From positions 15,581,209-15,645,208 of the forward strand of contig CP114482.1 in assembly GCA_027186245.1 (NCBI GenBank): a stretch of 64,000 bases of DNA, in the 5' to 3' direction. The DNA comes from Coriaria nepalensis (Eukaryota > Streptophyta > Magnoliopsida > Cucurbitales > Coriariaceae). The translations under genes and the position numbers were made by a program. The notes beneath the pieces are model-generated. The model had not been told where the DNA came from and made no database searches. It was given only the letters and a program-made list of their open reading frames with translations. This document shows positions 1 through 11,000 of the stretch, piece by piece (within the stretch, counting starts at the first letter, position 1; each line of letters starts with the position of its first letter).

Positions 1-107
1 AGCCTAATTGCAAGTTATGTAAGAAAATCATGTTTGAAGGGCGAAAATAGAATTCGTTCGACTTAATTTAGAATGATTTAACGACAAGTAGAGACTCATT
101 GACATGA

Positions 108-243
108 CTTTAAGGCTAAACAAATGCATTGTTGCCTTCAATACATCAACTGCAAGTTATGCACAAAAGTCATGTTTAAAGGCCGAATTTCATTTGAAGT
201 GATTTAGAATGATTTACTGACTAAAAGAGACGCAATAATATGA
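108..243 (+). repeat. Subunit A (136 bp) of the monomer
   Basis: A starts ctttaaggctaaacaaatgc and ends at the tga before the next ctttaa. Its conserved core lies at 125-177. Its GAATT/TTCGA box is at 185-197, here with a C-to-T change in the second half. Its tail contains ttagaatgattta, a word also present in C, which marks homologous positions in the two subunits. A is the subunit most often lost in scars: near 16,433, 17,175 and 18,650. Its cacgaaagtc is mostly cacgaaagtg in many copies from about 29 kb rightwards. A variant A with ttagaaaaattaatgac is listed separately. Confidence 0.93.
125..177 (+). repeat. Conserved ~53-bp core, A copy (B 261-313, C 404-456)
   Basis: This segment contains gttgccttcaat, gatcaa(c/t)tgcaagttatg and gaaagtcatgttt. 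Using consensus forms, I count about 6 mismatches in 53 between A and B and about 7 between A and C. The remaining half of each subunit is hard to align apart from short boxes. The core therefore either evolves more slowly or has been exchanged between subunits. Several deletion junctions fall inside it, which fits exchange. A bound protein would also preserve it; the sequence alone cannot separate the two explanations. Confidence 0.85.
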
Positions 244-384
244 CTTTAATGCTAAAAAAATGGATAGTTGCCTTCAATAGATCAATTGCAAGTTATGTAT
301 GAAAGTCGTGTCTCAAATGGAAAAATAGAATTGGTTCGAAGTGCTTCCAAACAATTTAATGACATGAAAAGACTGAATGATACG
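244..384 (+). repeat. Subunit B (141 bp) of the monomer
   Basis: B starts ctttaaggct followed by an A-tract of 7-8 bases (gctaaaaaaatg), which recurs once per 421 bp. Its core is at 261-313. Its GAATT/TTCGA box at 328-339 forms most of the left arm of the dyad at 329-356. B has two regional forms at the start of the core: atggatagttgcc, common before about 15 kb, and atgcatagttgcc, dominant afterwards, with atggattgttgcc in part of the middle. It ends gaatgatatg just before the cttttt that opens C. Confidence 0.93.
329..356. other. 28-bp imperfect dyad in subunit B (recurs nearly every monomer)
   Basis: The left arm aattggttcgaag (329-341) and the right arm cttccaaacaatt (344-356) flank a 2-base centre, tg. 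The reverse complement of the right arm is aattgtttggaag, so 11 of 13 positions pair. The innermost gaag/cttc and outermost aattg/caatt pair fully. The dyad lies at B positions 86-113 and repeats at 421-bp steps through most of the array. Common variants such as cttctaaac or cttcaaaac keep 11 of 13 pairs, while actattt and ttttttcgaag forms weaken it. It could be a dimeric protein site or a cruciform-prone element; neither is proven. Confidence 0.8.
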
Positions 385-528
385 CTTTTTATGGCTAAAA
401 CAATGCATTGTTGTCTTCAATAGCCTAATTGCAAGTTATGTAAGAAAATCATGTTTGAAGGGCGAAAATAGAATTTGTTCGACTTAATTTAGAATGATTT
501 AACGACAAGAAGAGACTCATTGACATGA
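385..528 (+). repeat. Subunit C (144 bp) of the monomer
   Basis: C starts cttttt(a/t)(a/t)ggctaaaa and holds its core at 404-456. The core ends in one of three main haplotypes: caatagcctaattgc, caatggattaattgc or caatagattaattgc. The EcoRI-containing box gaattcgttcga falls at 471-482 (here gaatttgttcga). The tail runs ttagaatgatttaacgac then agactcattgacatga. In many right-hand copies ttagaatg is ttttgaatg. C is duplicated out of register in the 2,240-bp block near 29,555 and is fused to A near 60,675. Confidence 0.93.
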
Positions 529-3005
529 CTTTAAGGCTAAACAAATGCATTGTTGCCTTCAATACATCAACTGCAAGTTATGCACGAAAGTCATGTTTAA
601 AGGCCGAATTTCATTTGAAGTGATTTAGAATGATTTACTGACTAAAATAGACGCAAAAATTTGACTTTAAGGCTAAAAAATAGGATAGTTGCCTTCAATA
701 GATCAATTGCAAGTTATGTATGAAAGTCGTGTCTCAAATGCACAAATAGAATTTTTTCGAAGTGCTTCCAAACAATTTAATGATATGAAAAGACTGAATG
801 ATATGCTTTTTATGGCTAAAACAATGCATTGTTGTCTTCAATGGATTAATTGCGAGTTATGTAATAACATCATGTTTGAAGGGTGAAAATAGAATTCGTT
901 CGACTTAATTTAGAATGATTTAACGACTAGAAGAGACTCATTGACATGACTTTCAGGCTAAACAAATGCATTGTTGCCTTCAATAGATCAACTCCAAGTT
1001 ATGCACGAAAGTCATGTTTAAAAGCCGAATTTCATTCGAAGTGATTTAGAATGATTTACTGACTTAAAGGGACGCAATAATATGACTTTAAGGCTAAAAA
1101 AATGGATAGTTGCCTTCAATAGGTCAATTGCAAGTTATGCAGGAAAGTCGTGTCTTAAATGCAAAAATAGAATTGGTTCGAAGTGCTTCAAAACAATTTA
1201 ATGACATGAAAATACTGAATGATATGCTTTTTATGGCTAAAACAATGCATTGTTGTCTTCAATAGCCTAATTGCAAGTTATGTAAGAAAATCATGTTTGA
1301 AGGGCAAAAATAGAATTCGTTCGACTTAATTTAGAATGATTTAACGACTAGAAGAGACTCATTGACATGACTTTAAGGCTAAACAAATGCATTGTTGCCT
1401 TCAATAGATCAACTCCAAGTTATGCACGAATGTCATGTTTAAAGGCCGAATTTCATTCGAAGTGATTTAGAATGATTTACTGACTAAAATAGACGCAAAA
1501 ATATGACTTTAAGGCTAAAAAAATGAATAGTTGCCTTCAATAGATCAATTGCAAGTTATGTATGCAAGTCGTCTCTCAAATGCACAAATAGAATTGGTTC
1601 GAAGTGCTTCCAAACAATTTAATAATATGAAAAGACTGAATGATATGCTTTTTATGGCTAAAACAATGCATTGTTGTCTTCAATGGATTAATTGCGAGTT
1701 ATGTAATAAAATCATGTTTGAAGGGCGAAAATAGAATTCGTTCGACTTAATTTAGAATGATTTAACGACTAGAAGAGACTCATTAACATGACTTTAAGGC
1801 TAAACAAATGCATTGTTGCCTTCAATACATCAACTCCAAGTTATGCACGAAAGTCATGTTTAAATGCCGAATTTCATTCGAAGTGATTTAGAATGATTTA
1901 CTGACTAAAAGAGACGCAAAAAATATGACTTTAAGGCTAAAAAAATGGATAGTTGCCTTCAATAGATCAATTGCAAGTTATGTACGAAAGTCGTGTCTCA
2001 AATGCACAAATAGAATTGGTTCAAAGTGCTTCCAAACAATTTAATGATATGAAAACACTGAATGATATGCTTTTCATGGCTAAAACAATGCATTGTTGTC
2101 TTCAATGGATTAATTGCGAGTTATGTAATAAAATCATGTTTGAAGGGCGAAAATAGAATTCGTTCGACTTAATTTAGAATGATTTAACGACTAGAAGAGA
2201 CTCATTGACATGACTTTAAGGCTAAACAAATGCATTGTTGCCATCAATGGATCAACTCCAAGTTATGCACGAAAGTCATGTTTAAAGACCGAATTTCATT
2301 CAATGGGATTTAGAATGATGTACTGACTAAAAGAGACGCAATAATATGACTTTAAGGCTAAAAAAATGGATAGTTGCCTTCAATAGATCAATTGCAAGTT
2401 ATGCATGAAAGTCGTGTCTTAAATGCAAAAATAGAATTGGTTCGAAGTGCTTCCAAACAATTTAATGACATGAAAAGACTGAATGATATGCTTTTTATGG
2501 CTGAAACAATGCATTGTTGTCTTCAATAGCCTAATTGCAAGTTATGTAAGAAAATCATGTTTGAAGGGCGAAAATAGAATTTGTTCGACTTAATTTAGAA
2601 TGATTTAACGACAAGAAGAGACTCATTGACATGACTTTAAGGCTAAACAAATGCATTGTTGCCTTCAATACATCAACTGCAAGTTATGCACGAAAGTCAT
2701 GTTTAAAGGCCGAATTTCATTTGAAGTGATTTAGAATGATTTACTGACTAAAATAGACGCAAAAATTTGACTTTAAGGCTAAAAAATAGGATAGTTGCCT
2801 TCAATAGATCAATTGCAAGTTATGTATGAAAGTCGTGTCTCAAATGCACAAATAGAATTTTTTCGAAGTGCTTCCAAACAATTTAATGATATGAAAACAC
2901 TGAATGATATGCTTTTCATGGCTAAAACAATGCATTGTTGTCTTCAATGGATTAATTGCGAGTTATGTAATAAAATCATGTTTGAAGGGCGAAAATAGAA
3001 TTCGT
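400..3005 (+). repeat. Pair of blocks about 2,106 bp apart (400-900 and 2,506-3,005)
   Basis: Rare shared variants mark the pair: aatttgttcgac with acgacaagaag in C, then gcaaaaatttgac with aaaaaataggatag at the A/B boundary, then the ttttttcgaag form of the B box. The same combination sits near 470-760 and 2,578-2,866. The offset equals five monomers plus one base. The blocks between them do not share these marks, so this is a dispersed duplication within the array and not a simple neighbour copy. Confidence 0.75.
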
Positions 3006-3417
3006 TCGACTTAATTTAGAATGATTTAACGACTAGAAGAGACTCATTGACATGACTTTAAGGCTAAACAAATGCATTGTTGCCATCAATGGATTAACTG
3101 CAAGTTATGCACGAAAGTCATGTTTAAAGACCGAATTTCATTCAATGGGATTTAGAATGATGTACTGACTAAAAGAGACGCAATAATATGACTTTAAGGC
3201 TAAAAAAATGGATAGTTGCCTTCAATAGATCAATTGCAAGTTATGCATGAAAGTCGTGTCTTAAATGCAAAAATAGAATTGGTTCGAAGTGCTTCCAAAC
3301 AATTTAATGACATGAAAAGACTGAATGATATGCTTTTTATGGCTGAAACAATGCATTGTTGTCTTCAATAGCCTAATTGCAAGTTATGTAAGAAAATCAT
3401 GTTTGAAGGGCGAAAAT
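2160..3417 (+). repeat. 842-bp dimeric tandem pair
   Basis: Positions 2,160-2,575 and 3,002-3,417 share the rare words gccatcaatgg, cattcaatgggatttag and gatgtactgac, 842 bp (two monomers) apart. The C subunits here alternate between the caatagcct and caatggatt haplotypes, giving a two-monomer rhythm over much of the first 4 kb. A related pair with cagtggatc recurs at 5,101-6,291. Confidence 0.75.
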
Positions 3418-4261
3418 AGAATTCGTTCAATTTAATTTAGAATGATTAAACGACTAGAAGAGACTCATTGACATGACTTTAAGGCTAAACAAATGCATTG
3501 TTGCCTTCAATAGATCAACTCCAGGTTATGCACGAAAGTCATGTTTAAAGGCCGAATTTCATTCGAAGTGATTTAGAATGATTTACTGACTAAAATAGAC
3601 GCAATAATATGACTTTACGGCTAAAAAAATGAATAGTTGACTTCAATAGATCAATTGCAAGTTATGTATGAAAGTCGTCTCTCAAATGCACAAATAGAAT
3701 TGGTTCGAAGTGCTTCCAAACAATTTAATGATATGAAAAGACTGAATGATATGCTTTTTATGGCTAAAACAATGCATTGTTGTCTTCAATGGATTAATTG
3801 CGAGTTATGTAATAAAATCATGTTTGAAGGGCGAAAATAGAATTCGTTCGACTTAATTTAGAATGATTTAACGACTAGAAGAGACTCATTGACATGACTT
3901 TAAGGCTAAACAAATGCATTGTTGCCTTCAATACATCAACTGCAAGTTATGCGCGAAAGTCATGTTTTAATGCCGAATTTCATTTGAAATGATATAGAAT
4001 GATTTACTGACTAAAAGAGACGCAAAAATATGACTTTAAGCCTAAAAAAATGGATAGTTGCCTTCAATAGATCAATTGCAAGTTATGTACGAAAGTCGTG
4101 TCTCAAATGCACAAATAGAATTGGTTCGAAGTGCTTCCAAACAATTTAATGATATGAAAACACTGAATGATATGCTTTTCATGGCTAAAACAATGCATTG
4201 TTGTCTTCAATGGATTAATTGCGAGTTATGTAATAAAATCATGTTTGAAGGGCGAAAATAG

Positions 4262-5103
4262 AATTCGTTCGACTTAATTTAGAATGATTTAACGACTAGA
4301 AGAGACTCATTGACATGACTTTAAGGCTAAACAAATGCATTGTTGCCTTCAATACATCAACTGCAAGTTATGCACGAAAGTCATGTTTAAAGGCCGAATT
4401 TCATTCAAAGTTATTTAGAATGATTTACTGACTAAAAGAGACGCAATAATATGACTTTACGGCTAAAAAAATGCATAGTTGCCTTCAATCGATCAATTGC
4501 AAGTTATGTATGAAAGTCGTGTCTCAAATGGAAAAATAGAATTGGTTCGAAGTGCTTCAAAACAATTTAATGATATGAAAAGACTGAATGATATGCTTTT
4601 TAAGGCTAAAATAATGCATTGTTGTCTTCAAGGGATTAATTGCGAGTTATGTAATAAAATCATGTTTGAAGGGCGAAAATAGAATTCGTTCGACTTAATT
4701 TAGAATGATTTAACGACTAGAAGAGACTCATTGACATGACTTTAAGGCTAAACAAATGCATTGTTGCCTTCAATACATCAACTGCAAGTTATGCACGAAA
4801 GTCATGTTTAAAGACCGAATTTCATTCAAAGTTATTTAGAATGATTTACTGACTAAAAGAGACGCAATAATATGACTTTACGGCTAAAAAAATGCATAGT
4901 TGCCTTCAATCGATCAATTGCAAGTTATGTATGAAAGTCGTGTCTCAAATGGAAAAATAGAATTGGTTCGAAGTGCTTCAAAACAATTTAATGATATGAA
5001 AAGACTGAATGATATGCTTTTTAAGGCTAAAATAATGCATTGTTGTCTTCAATGGATTAATTGCGAGTTATGTAATAAAATCATGTTTGAAGGGCGAAAA
5101 TAG
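4262..5103 (+). repeat. Two nearly identical adjacent monomers
   Basis: Units 4,262-4,682 and 4,683-5,103 share catcgttg-free A, cattcaaagttattt, actttacggct, caatcgatcaattg and ggcttttt-side variants not common around them. Few differences are visible: ggccg against gaccg in A, and aagggatt against aatggatt in C. This is a single-monomer tandem duplication. Confidence 0.78.
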
Positions 5104-6291
5104 AATTCGTTCGACTTAATTTTGAATGATTTAACGACTAGAAGAGACTCATTGACATGACTTTCAGGCTAAACAAATGCATTGTTGCCATCAGTGGATC
5201 AACTCCAAGTTATGCACGAAAGTCATGTTTAAAGACCGAATTTCATTCGATGGGATTTAGAATGATGTACTGACTAAAAGAGACGCAATAATATGACTTT
5301 AAGGCTAAAAAAATGGATAGTTGCCTTCAATAGATCAATTGCAAGTTATGCATGAAAGTCGTGTCTTAAATGCAAAAATAGAATTGGTTCGAAGTGCTTC
5401 CAAACAATTTAATGACATGAAAAGACTGAATGATATGCTTTTTATGGCTAAAACAATGCATTGTTGTCTTCAATGGATTAATTGCGAGTTATGTAATAAA
5501 ATCATGTTTGAAGGGCGAAAATAGAATTCGTTCGACTTAATTTAGAATGATTTAACGACTAGAAGAGACTCATTGACATGACTTTAAGGCTAAACAAATG
5601 CATTGTTGCCTTCAATAGATCAACTCCAAGTTATGCACGAAAGTCATGTTTAAAGGCCGAATTTCATTCGAAGTGATTTAGAATGATGTACTGACTAAAA
5701 GAGACGCAATAATATGACTTTAAGGCTAAAAAAATGGATAGTTTCCTTCAATAGATCAATTGCAAGTTATGCATGAAAGTCGTGTCTCAAATGGAAAAAT
5801 AGAATTGGTTCGAAGTGCTTCCAAACAATTTAATGATATGAAAACACTGAATGATATGCTTTTCATGGCTAAAACAATGCATTGTTGTCTTCAATGGATT
5901 AATTGCGAGTTATGTAATAAAATCATGTTTGAAGGGCGAAAATAGAATTCGTTCGACTTAATTTTGAATGATTTAACGACTAGAAGAGACTCATTGACAT
6001 GACTTTCAGGCTAAACAAATGCATTGTTGCCATCAGTGGATCAACTCCAAGTTATGCACGAAAGTCATGTTTAAAGACCGAATTTCATTCGATGGGATTT
6101 AGAATGATGTACTGACTAAAAGAGACGCAATAATATGACTTTAAGGCTAAAAAAATGGATAGTTGCCTTCAATAGATCAATTGCAAGTTATGCATGAAAG
6201 TCGTGTCTTAAATGCAAAAATAGAATTGGTCCGAAGTGCTTCCAAACAATTTAATGACATGAAAAGACTGAATGATATGCTTTTTATGGCT
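5101..6291 (+). repeat. 842-bp tandem pair with ccatcagtgg variant
   Basis: 5,101-5,449 and 5,943-6,291 share ctttcaggct, gccatcagtgg, gaccgaatttcattcgatggg and gatgtactgac at an 842-bp offset. The copies part in the C subunit, where the first is caatggatt and the second caatagcct. They resemble the 2,160-3,417 pair and probably come from the same parental dimer. Confidence 0.75.
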
Positions 6292-7330
6292 GAAACAATG
6301 CATTGTTGTCTTCAATAGCCTAATTGCAAGTTATGTAAGAAAATCATGTTTGAAGGGCGAAAATAGAATTCGTTCGACTTAATTTAGAATGATTAAACAA
6401 CTAGAAGAGACTCATTGACATGACTTTAAGGCTAAACAAATGTATTGTTGCCTTCAATACATCAACTGCAAGTTTTGCACGAAAGTCATGTTTAAACACC
6501 GAATTTCATTCGAAGTGATTTAGAATGATTTACTGACTAAAAGAGACGCAAAAATATGACTTTAAGCCTAAAAAAATGGATAGTTGCCTTCAATAGATCA
6601 ATTGCAAGTTATGCAGGAAAGTCGTGTCTTAAATGCAAAAATAGAATTTGTTCGAAGTGCTTCCAAACAATTTAATGACATGAAAAGACTGAATGATATG
6701 CCTTTTATGGTTAAAATAAAGCATTGTTGTCTTCAATAGATTAATTGCAAGTTATGTAAGAAAATCATGTTTGAAGGGCGAAAATAGAATTCGTTCGACT
6801 TAATTTAGAATGATTTAACGACTAGAAGAGACTCATTGACATGACCTTAAGGCTAAACAAATGCATTGTTGCCTTCAATACATCAACTGCAAGTTTTGCA
6901 CGAAAGTCATGTTTAAAGGCCGAATTTCATTCAAAGTTATTTAGAATGATTTACTGACTAAAAGAGACGCAATAATATGACTTTACGGCTAAAAAAATGC
7001 ATAGTTGCCTTCAATAGATCAATTGCAAGTTATGTATGAAAGTCGTGTTTCAAATGGGAAAATAGAATTGGTTTGAAGTGCTTCAAAACAATTTAATGAT
7101 ATGAAACGACTGAATGATAAGCTTTTTAAGGCGAAAATAATGCATTGTTGTCTTCAATGGATTAATTGCAAGTTATGTAATAAAATCATGTTTGAAGGGC
7201 GAAAATAGAATTCGTTCGACTTAATTTAGAATGATTTAACGACTAGAAGAGACTCATTGACATGACTTTAAGGCTAAACAAATGCATTGTTGCCTTCAAT
7301 AGATCAACTCCAAGTTATGCACGAAAGTCA

Positions 7331-7345
7331 TGTTTAAACAATAGA
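7331..7345 (+). other. ~94-bp deletion scar joining A to B
   Basis: The A subunit stops at catgtttaaa and continues directly with caatagatcaattgc of B. The end of A and the start of B are missing. Spacing of flanking landmarks (5,760 to 7,350 is 1,590 bp) is 94 bp short of four monomers. The junction is short and, unlike most scars in the window, does not join matching positions of the two subunits, so end-joining is likelier than homologous exchange. Confidence 0.88.
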
Positions 7346-8084
7346 TCAATTGCAAGTTATGCGTGAAAGTCGTGTCTTAAATGCAAAAATAGAATTGGTT
7401 CGAAGTGCTTCCAAACAATTTAATGACATGAAAAGACTGAATGATATGCTTTTTATGGCTAAAACAATGCATTGTTGTCTTCAATGGATTAATTACGAGT
7501 TATGTAATAAAATCATGTTTGAAGGGCGAAAATAGAATTCGTTCGACTTAATTTAGAATGATTTAACGACTAGAAGAGACTCATTGACATGACTTTAAGG
7601 CTAAACAAATGCATTGTTGCCTTCAATACATCAACTGCAAGTTATGCGCGAAAGTCATGATTAAATGCCGAATTTCATTTGAAGTGATTTAGAATGATTT
7701 ACTGACTAAAATAGACGCAAAAATATGACTTTAAGGCTAAAAAAATGAATAGTTGCCTTCAATAGATCAATTGCAAGTTATGTATGAAAGTCGTGTCTCA
7801 AATGCACAAATAGAATTTTTTCGAAGTGCTTCCAAACAATTTAATGATATGAAAAGACTGAATGATATGCTTTTTATGGCTAAAACAATGCATTGTTGTC
7901 TTCAATGGATTAATTGCGAGTTATGTAATAAAATCATGTTTGAAGGGTGAAAATAGAATTCGTTCGACTTAATTTAGAATGATTTAACGACTAGAAGAGA
8001 CTCATTGACATGACTTTAAGGCTAAACAAATGCATTGTTGCCTTCAATAGATCAACTCCAAGTTATGCACGAAAGTCATGTTTA

Positions 8085-11000
8085 AACGCCGAATTTCATT
8101 TGAAATGATTTAGAATGATTTACTGACTAAAAGAGACGCAAAAATATGACTTTAAGCCTAAAAAAATGGATAGTTGCCTTCAATAGATCAATTGCAAGTT
8201 ATGTACGAAAGTCGTGTCTTAAATGCACAAATAGAATTGGTTCGAAGTGCTTCCAAACAATTTAATGATATGAAAACAATGAATGATATGCTTTTTATGG
8301 CTAAAACAATGCATTGTTGTCTTCAATGGATTAATTGCGAGTTATGTAAGAAAATCATGTTTGAAGGGCGAAAATAGAATTCGTTCGACTTAATTTAGAA
8401 TGATTTAACGACTAGAAGAGACTCATTGACATGACTTTAAGGCTAAACAAATTCATTGTTGCCTTCAATACATCAACTGCAAGTTATGCACGAAAGTCAT
8501 GTTTAAACGCCGAATTTCATTTGAAATGATTTAGAATGATTTACTGACTAAAAGAGACGCAAAAATATGACTTTAAGGCTAAAAAAATGGATAGTTGACT
8601 TCAATAGATCAATTGCAAGTTATGCATGAAAGTCGTGTCTTAAATGCAAAAATAGAATTGGTTCGAAGTGCTTCCAAACAATTTAATGACAGGAAAATAC
8701 TGAATGATATGCTTTTTATGGCTGAAACAATGCATTGTTGTCTTCAATGGATTAATTGCAAGTTATGTAATAAAATCATGTTTGAAGGGCGAAAATAGAA
8801 TTCGTTCAATTTAATTTAGAATGATTAAACGACTAGAAGAGACTCATTGACATGACTTTAAGGCTAAACAAATGCATTGTTGCCTTCAATAGATCAACTC
8901 CAAGTTATGCACGAAAGTCATGTTTAAAGGCCGAATTTCATTCGAAGTGATTTAGAATGATTTACTGACTAAAAGAGACGCAATAATATGACTTTAAGGC
9001 TAAAAAAATGGATAGTTGACTTCAATAGATCAATTGCAAGTTATACATGAAAGTCGTGTCTTAAATGCAAAAATAGAATTGGTTCGAAGTGCTTCCAAAC
9101 AATTTAATGACATGAAAAGACTGAATGATACGCTTTTTATGGCTAAAACAATGCATTGTTGTCTTCAATAGCCTAATTGCAAGTTGTGTAAGAAAATCAT
9201 GTTTGAAGGGCGAAAATAGAATTCGTTCGACTTAATTTAGAATGATTTAACGACTAGAAGAGACTCATTGACATGACTTTAAGGCTAAACAAATGCATTG
9301 TTGCCTTCAATAGATCAACTGCAAGTTATGCACGAAAGTCATGTTTAAAGGCCGAATTTCATTCGAAGTGATTTAGAATGATTTACTGACTAAAAGAGAC
9401 GCAATAATATGACTTTAAGGCTAAAAAAATGGATAGTTGACTTCAATAGATCAATTGCAAGTTATGCATGAAAGTCGTGTCTTAAATGCAAAAATAGAAT
9501 TGGTTCGAAGTGCTTCCAAACAATTTAATGACATGAAAAGACTGAATGATATGCCTTTTATGGCTAAAATAAAGCATTGTTGTCTTCAATGGATTAATTG
9601 CATGTTATGTAAGAAAATCATGTTTAAGGGCGAAAATAGAATTCGTTCGACTTAATTTAGAATGATTTAACGACTAGAAGAGACTCATTGACATGACTTT
9701 AAGGCTAAAAAAATGCATTGTTGCCTTCAATACATCAACTGCAAGTTATGCACGAAAGGCATGTTTAAACGCCGAATTTCATTTGAAGTGATTTAGAATG
9801 ATTTACTGACCAAAATAGATACAATAATATGACTTTAAGGCTAAAAAAATGGATAGTTGCCTTCAATAGATCAATTGCAAGTTATGTATGAAAGTCGTCT
9901 CTCAAATGCACAAATAGAATTGGTTCGAAGTGCTTCCAAACAATTTAATGATATGAAAACACTGAATGATATGCTTTTTATGGCTAAAACAATGCATTGT
10001 TGTCTTCAATGGATTAATTGCGAGTTATGTAATAAAATCATGTTTGAAGGGCGAAAATAGAATTCGTTCGACTTAATTTAGAATGATTTAACGACTAGAA
10101 GAGACTCATTGACATGACTTTAAGGCTAAACAAATGCATTGTTGCCTTCAATACATCAACTGCAAGTTATGCACGAAAGTCATGTTTAAACGCCGAATTT
10201 CATTCGAAGTGATTTAGAATGATTTACTGACTAAAAGAGACGCAATAATATGACTTTAAGGCTAAAAAAATGGATAGTTGACTTCAATAGATCAATTGCA
10301 AGTTATACATGAAAGTCGTGTCTTAAATGCAAAAATAGAATTGGTTCGAAGTGCTTCCAAACAATTTAATGACATGAAAAGACTGAATGATATGCTTTTT
10401 ATGGCTAAAACAATGCATTGTTGTCTTCAATAGCCTAATTGCAAGTTATGTAAGAAAATCACGTTTGAAGGGCAAAAATAGAATTCGTTCGACTTAATTT
10501 AGAATGATTTAACGACTAGAAGAGACTCATTGACATGACTTTAAGGCTAAACAAATGCATTGTTGCCTTCAATAGATCAACTCCAAGTTATGCACGAAAG
10601 TCATGTTTAAAGGCCGAATTTCATTCGAAGTGATTTAGAATGATTTACTGACTAAAATAGACGCAAAAATATGACTTTAAGGCTAAAAAAATGAATAGTT
10701 GCCTTCAATAGATCAATTGCAAGTTATGTATGAATGTCGTCTCTCAAATGCACAAATAGAATTGGTTCGAAGTGCTTCCAAACAATTTAATGATATGAAA
10801 AGACTGAATGATATGCTTTTTATGGCTAAAACAATGCATTGTTGTCTTCAATGGATTAATTGCGAGTTATGTAATAAAATCATGTTTGAAGGGCGAAAAT
10901 AGAATTCGTTCGACTTAATTTAGAATGATTTAACGACTAGAAGAGACTCATTGACATGACTTTAAGGCTAAACAAATGCATTGTTGCCTTCAATACATCA

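Larger units (their letters stand above)
108..528 (+). repeat. Reference 421-bp satellite monomer (A+B+C)
   Basis: This is the first complete monomer, phased so that each of its three subunits begins at a ctttaaggcta-like motif. It is exactly 421 bp: A 136, B 141 and C 144. The next monomer begins at 529. The phase is arbitrary for a tandem repeat, but it is supported by recombination scars elsewhere that join subunits at matching positions. The C subunit usually carries one EcoRI site (GAATTC); this copy has the variant GAATTT. ATGCAT (NsiI) occurs in A and C, and also in B in the right-hand two thirds of the window, so it approaches a ~140-bp spacing there. Confidence 0.96.

Noticed and set aside
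329..356. Intrinsic transcription terminator hairpin at the B dyad
   Set aside because: The stem has mismatches and a 2-base centre, is not followed by a T-run, and there is no gene upstream to terminate.
471..487. True CENP-B box
   Set aside because: Only the TTCGTT-n-GA half matches; the required CGGG half is replaced by TAAT in the consensus.
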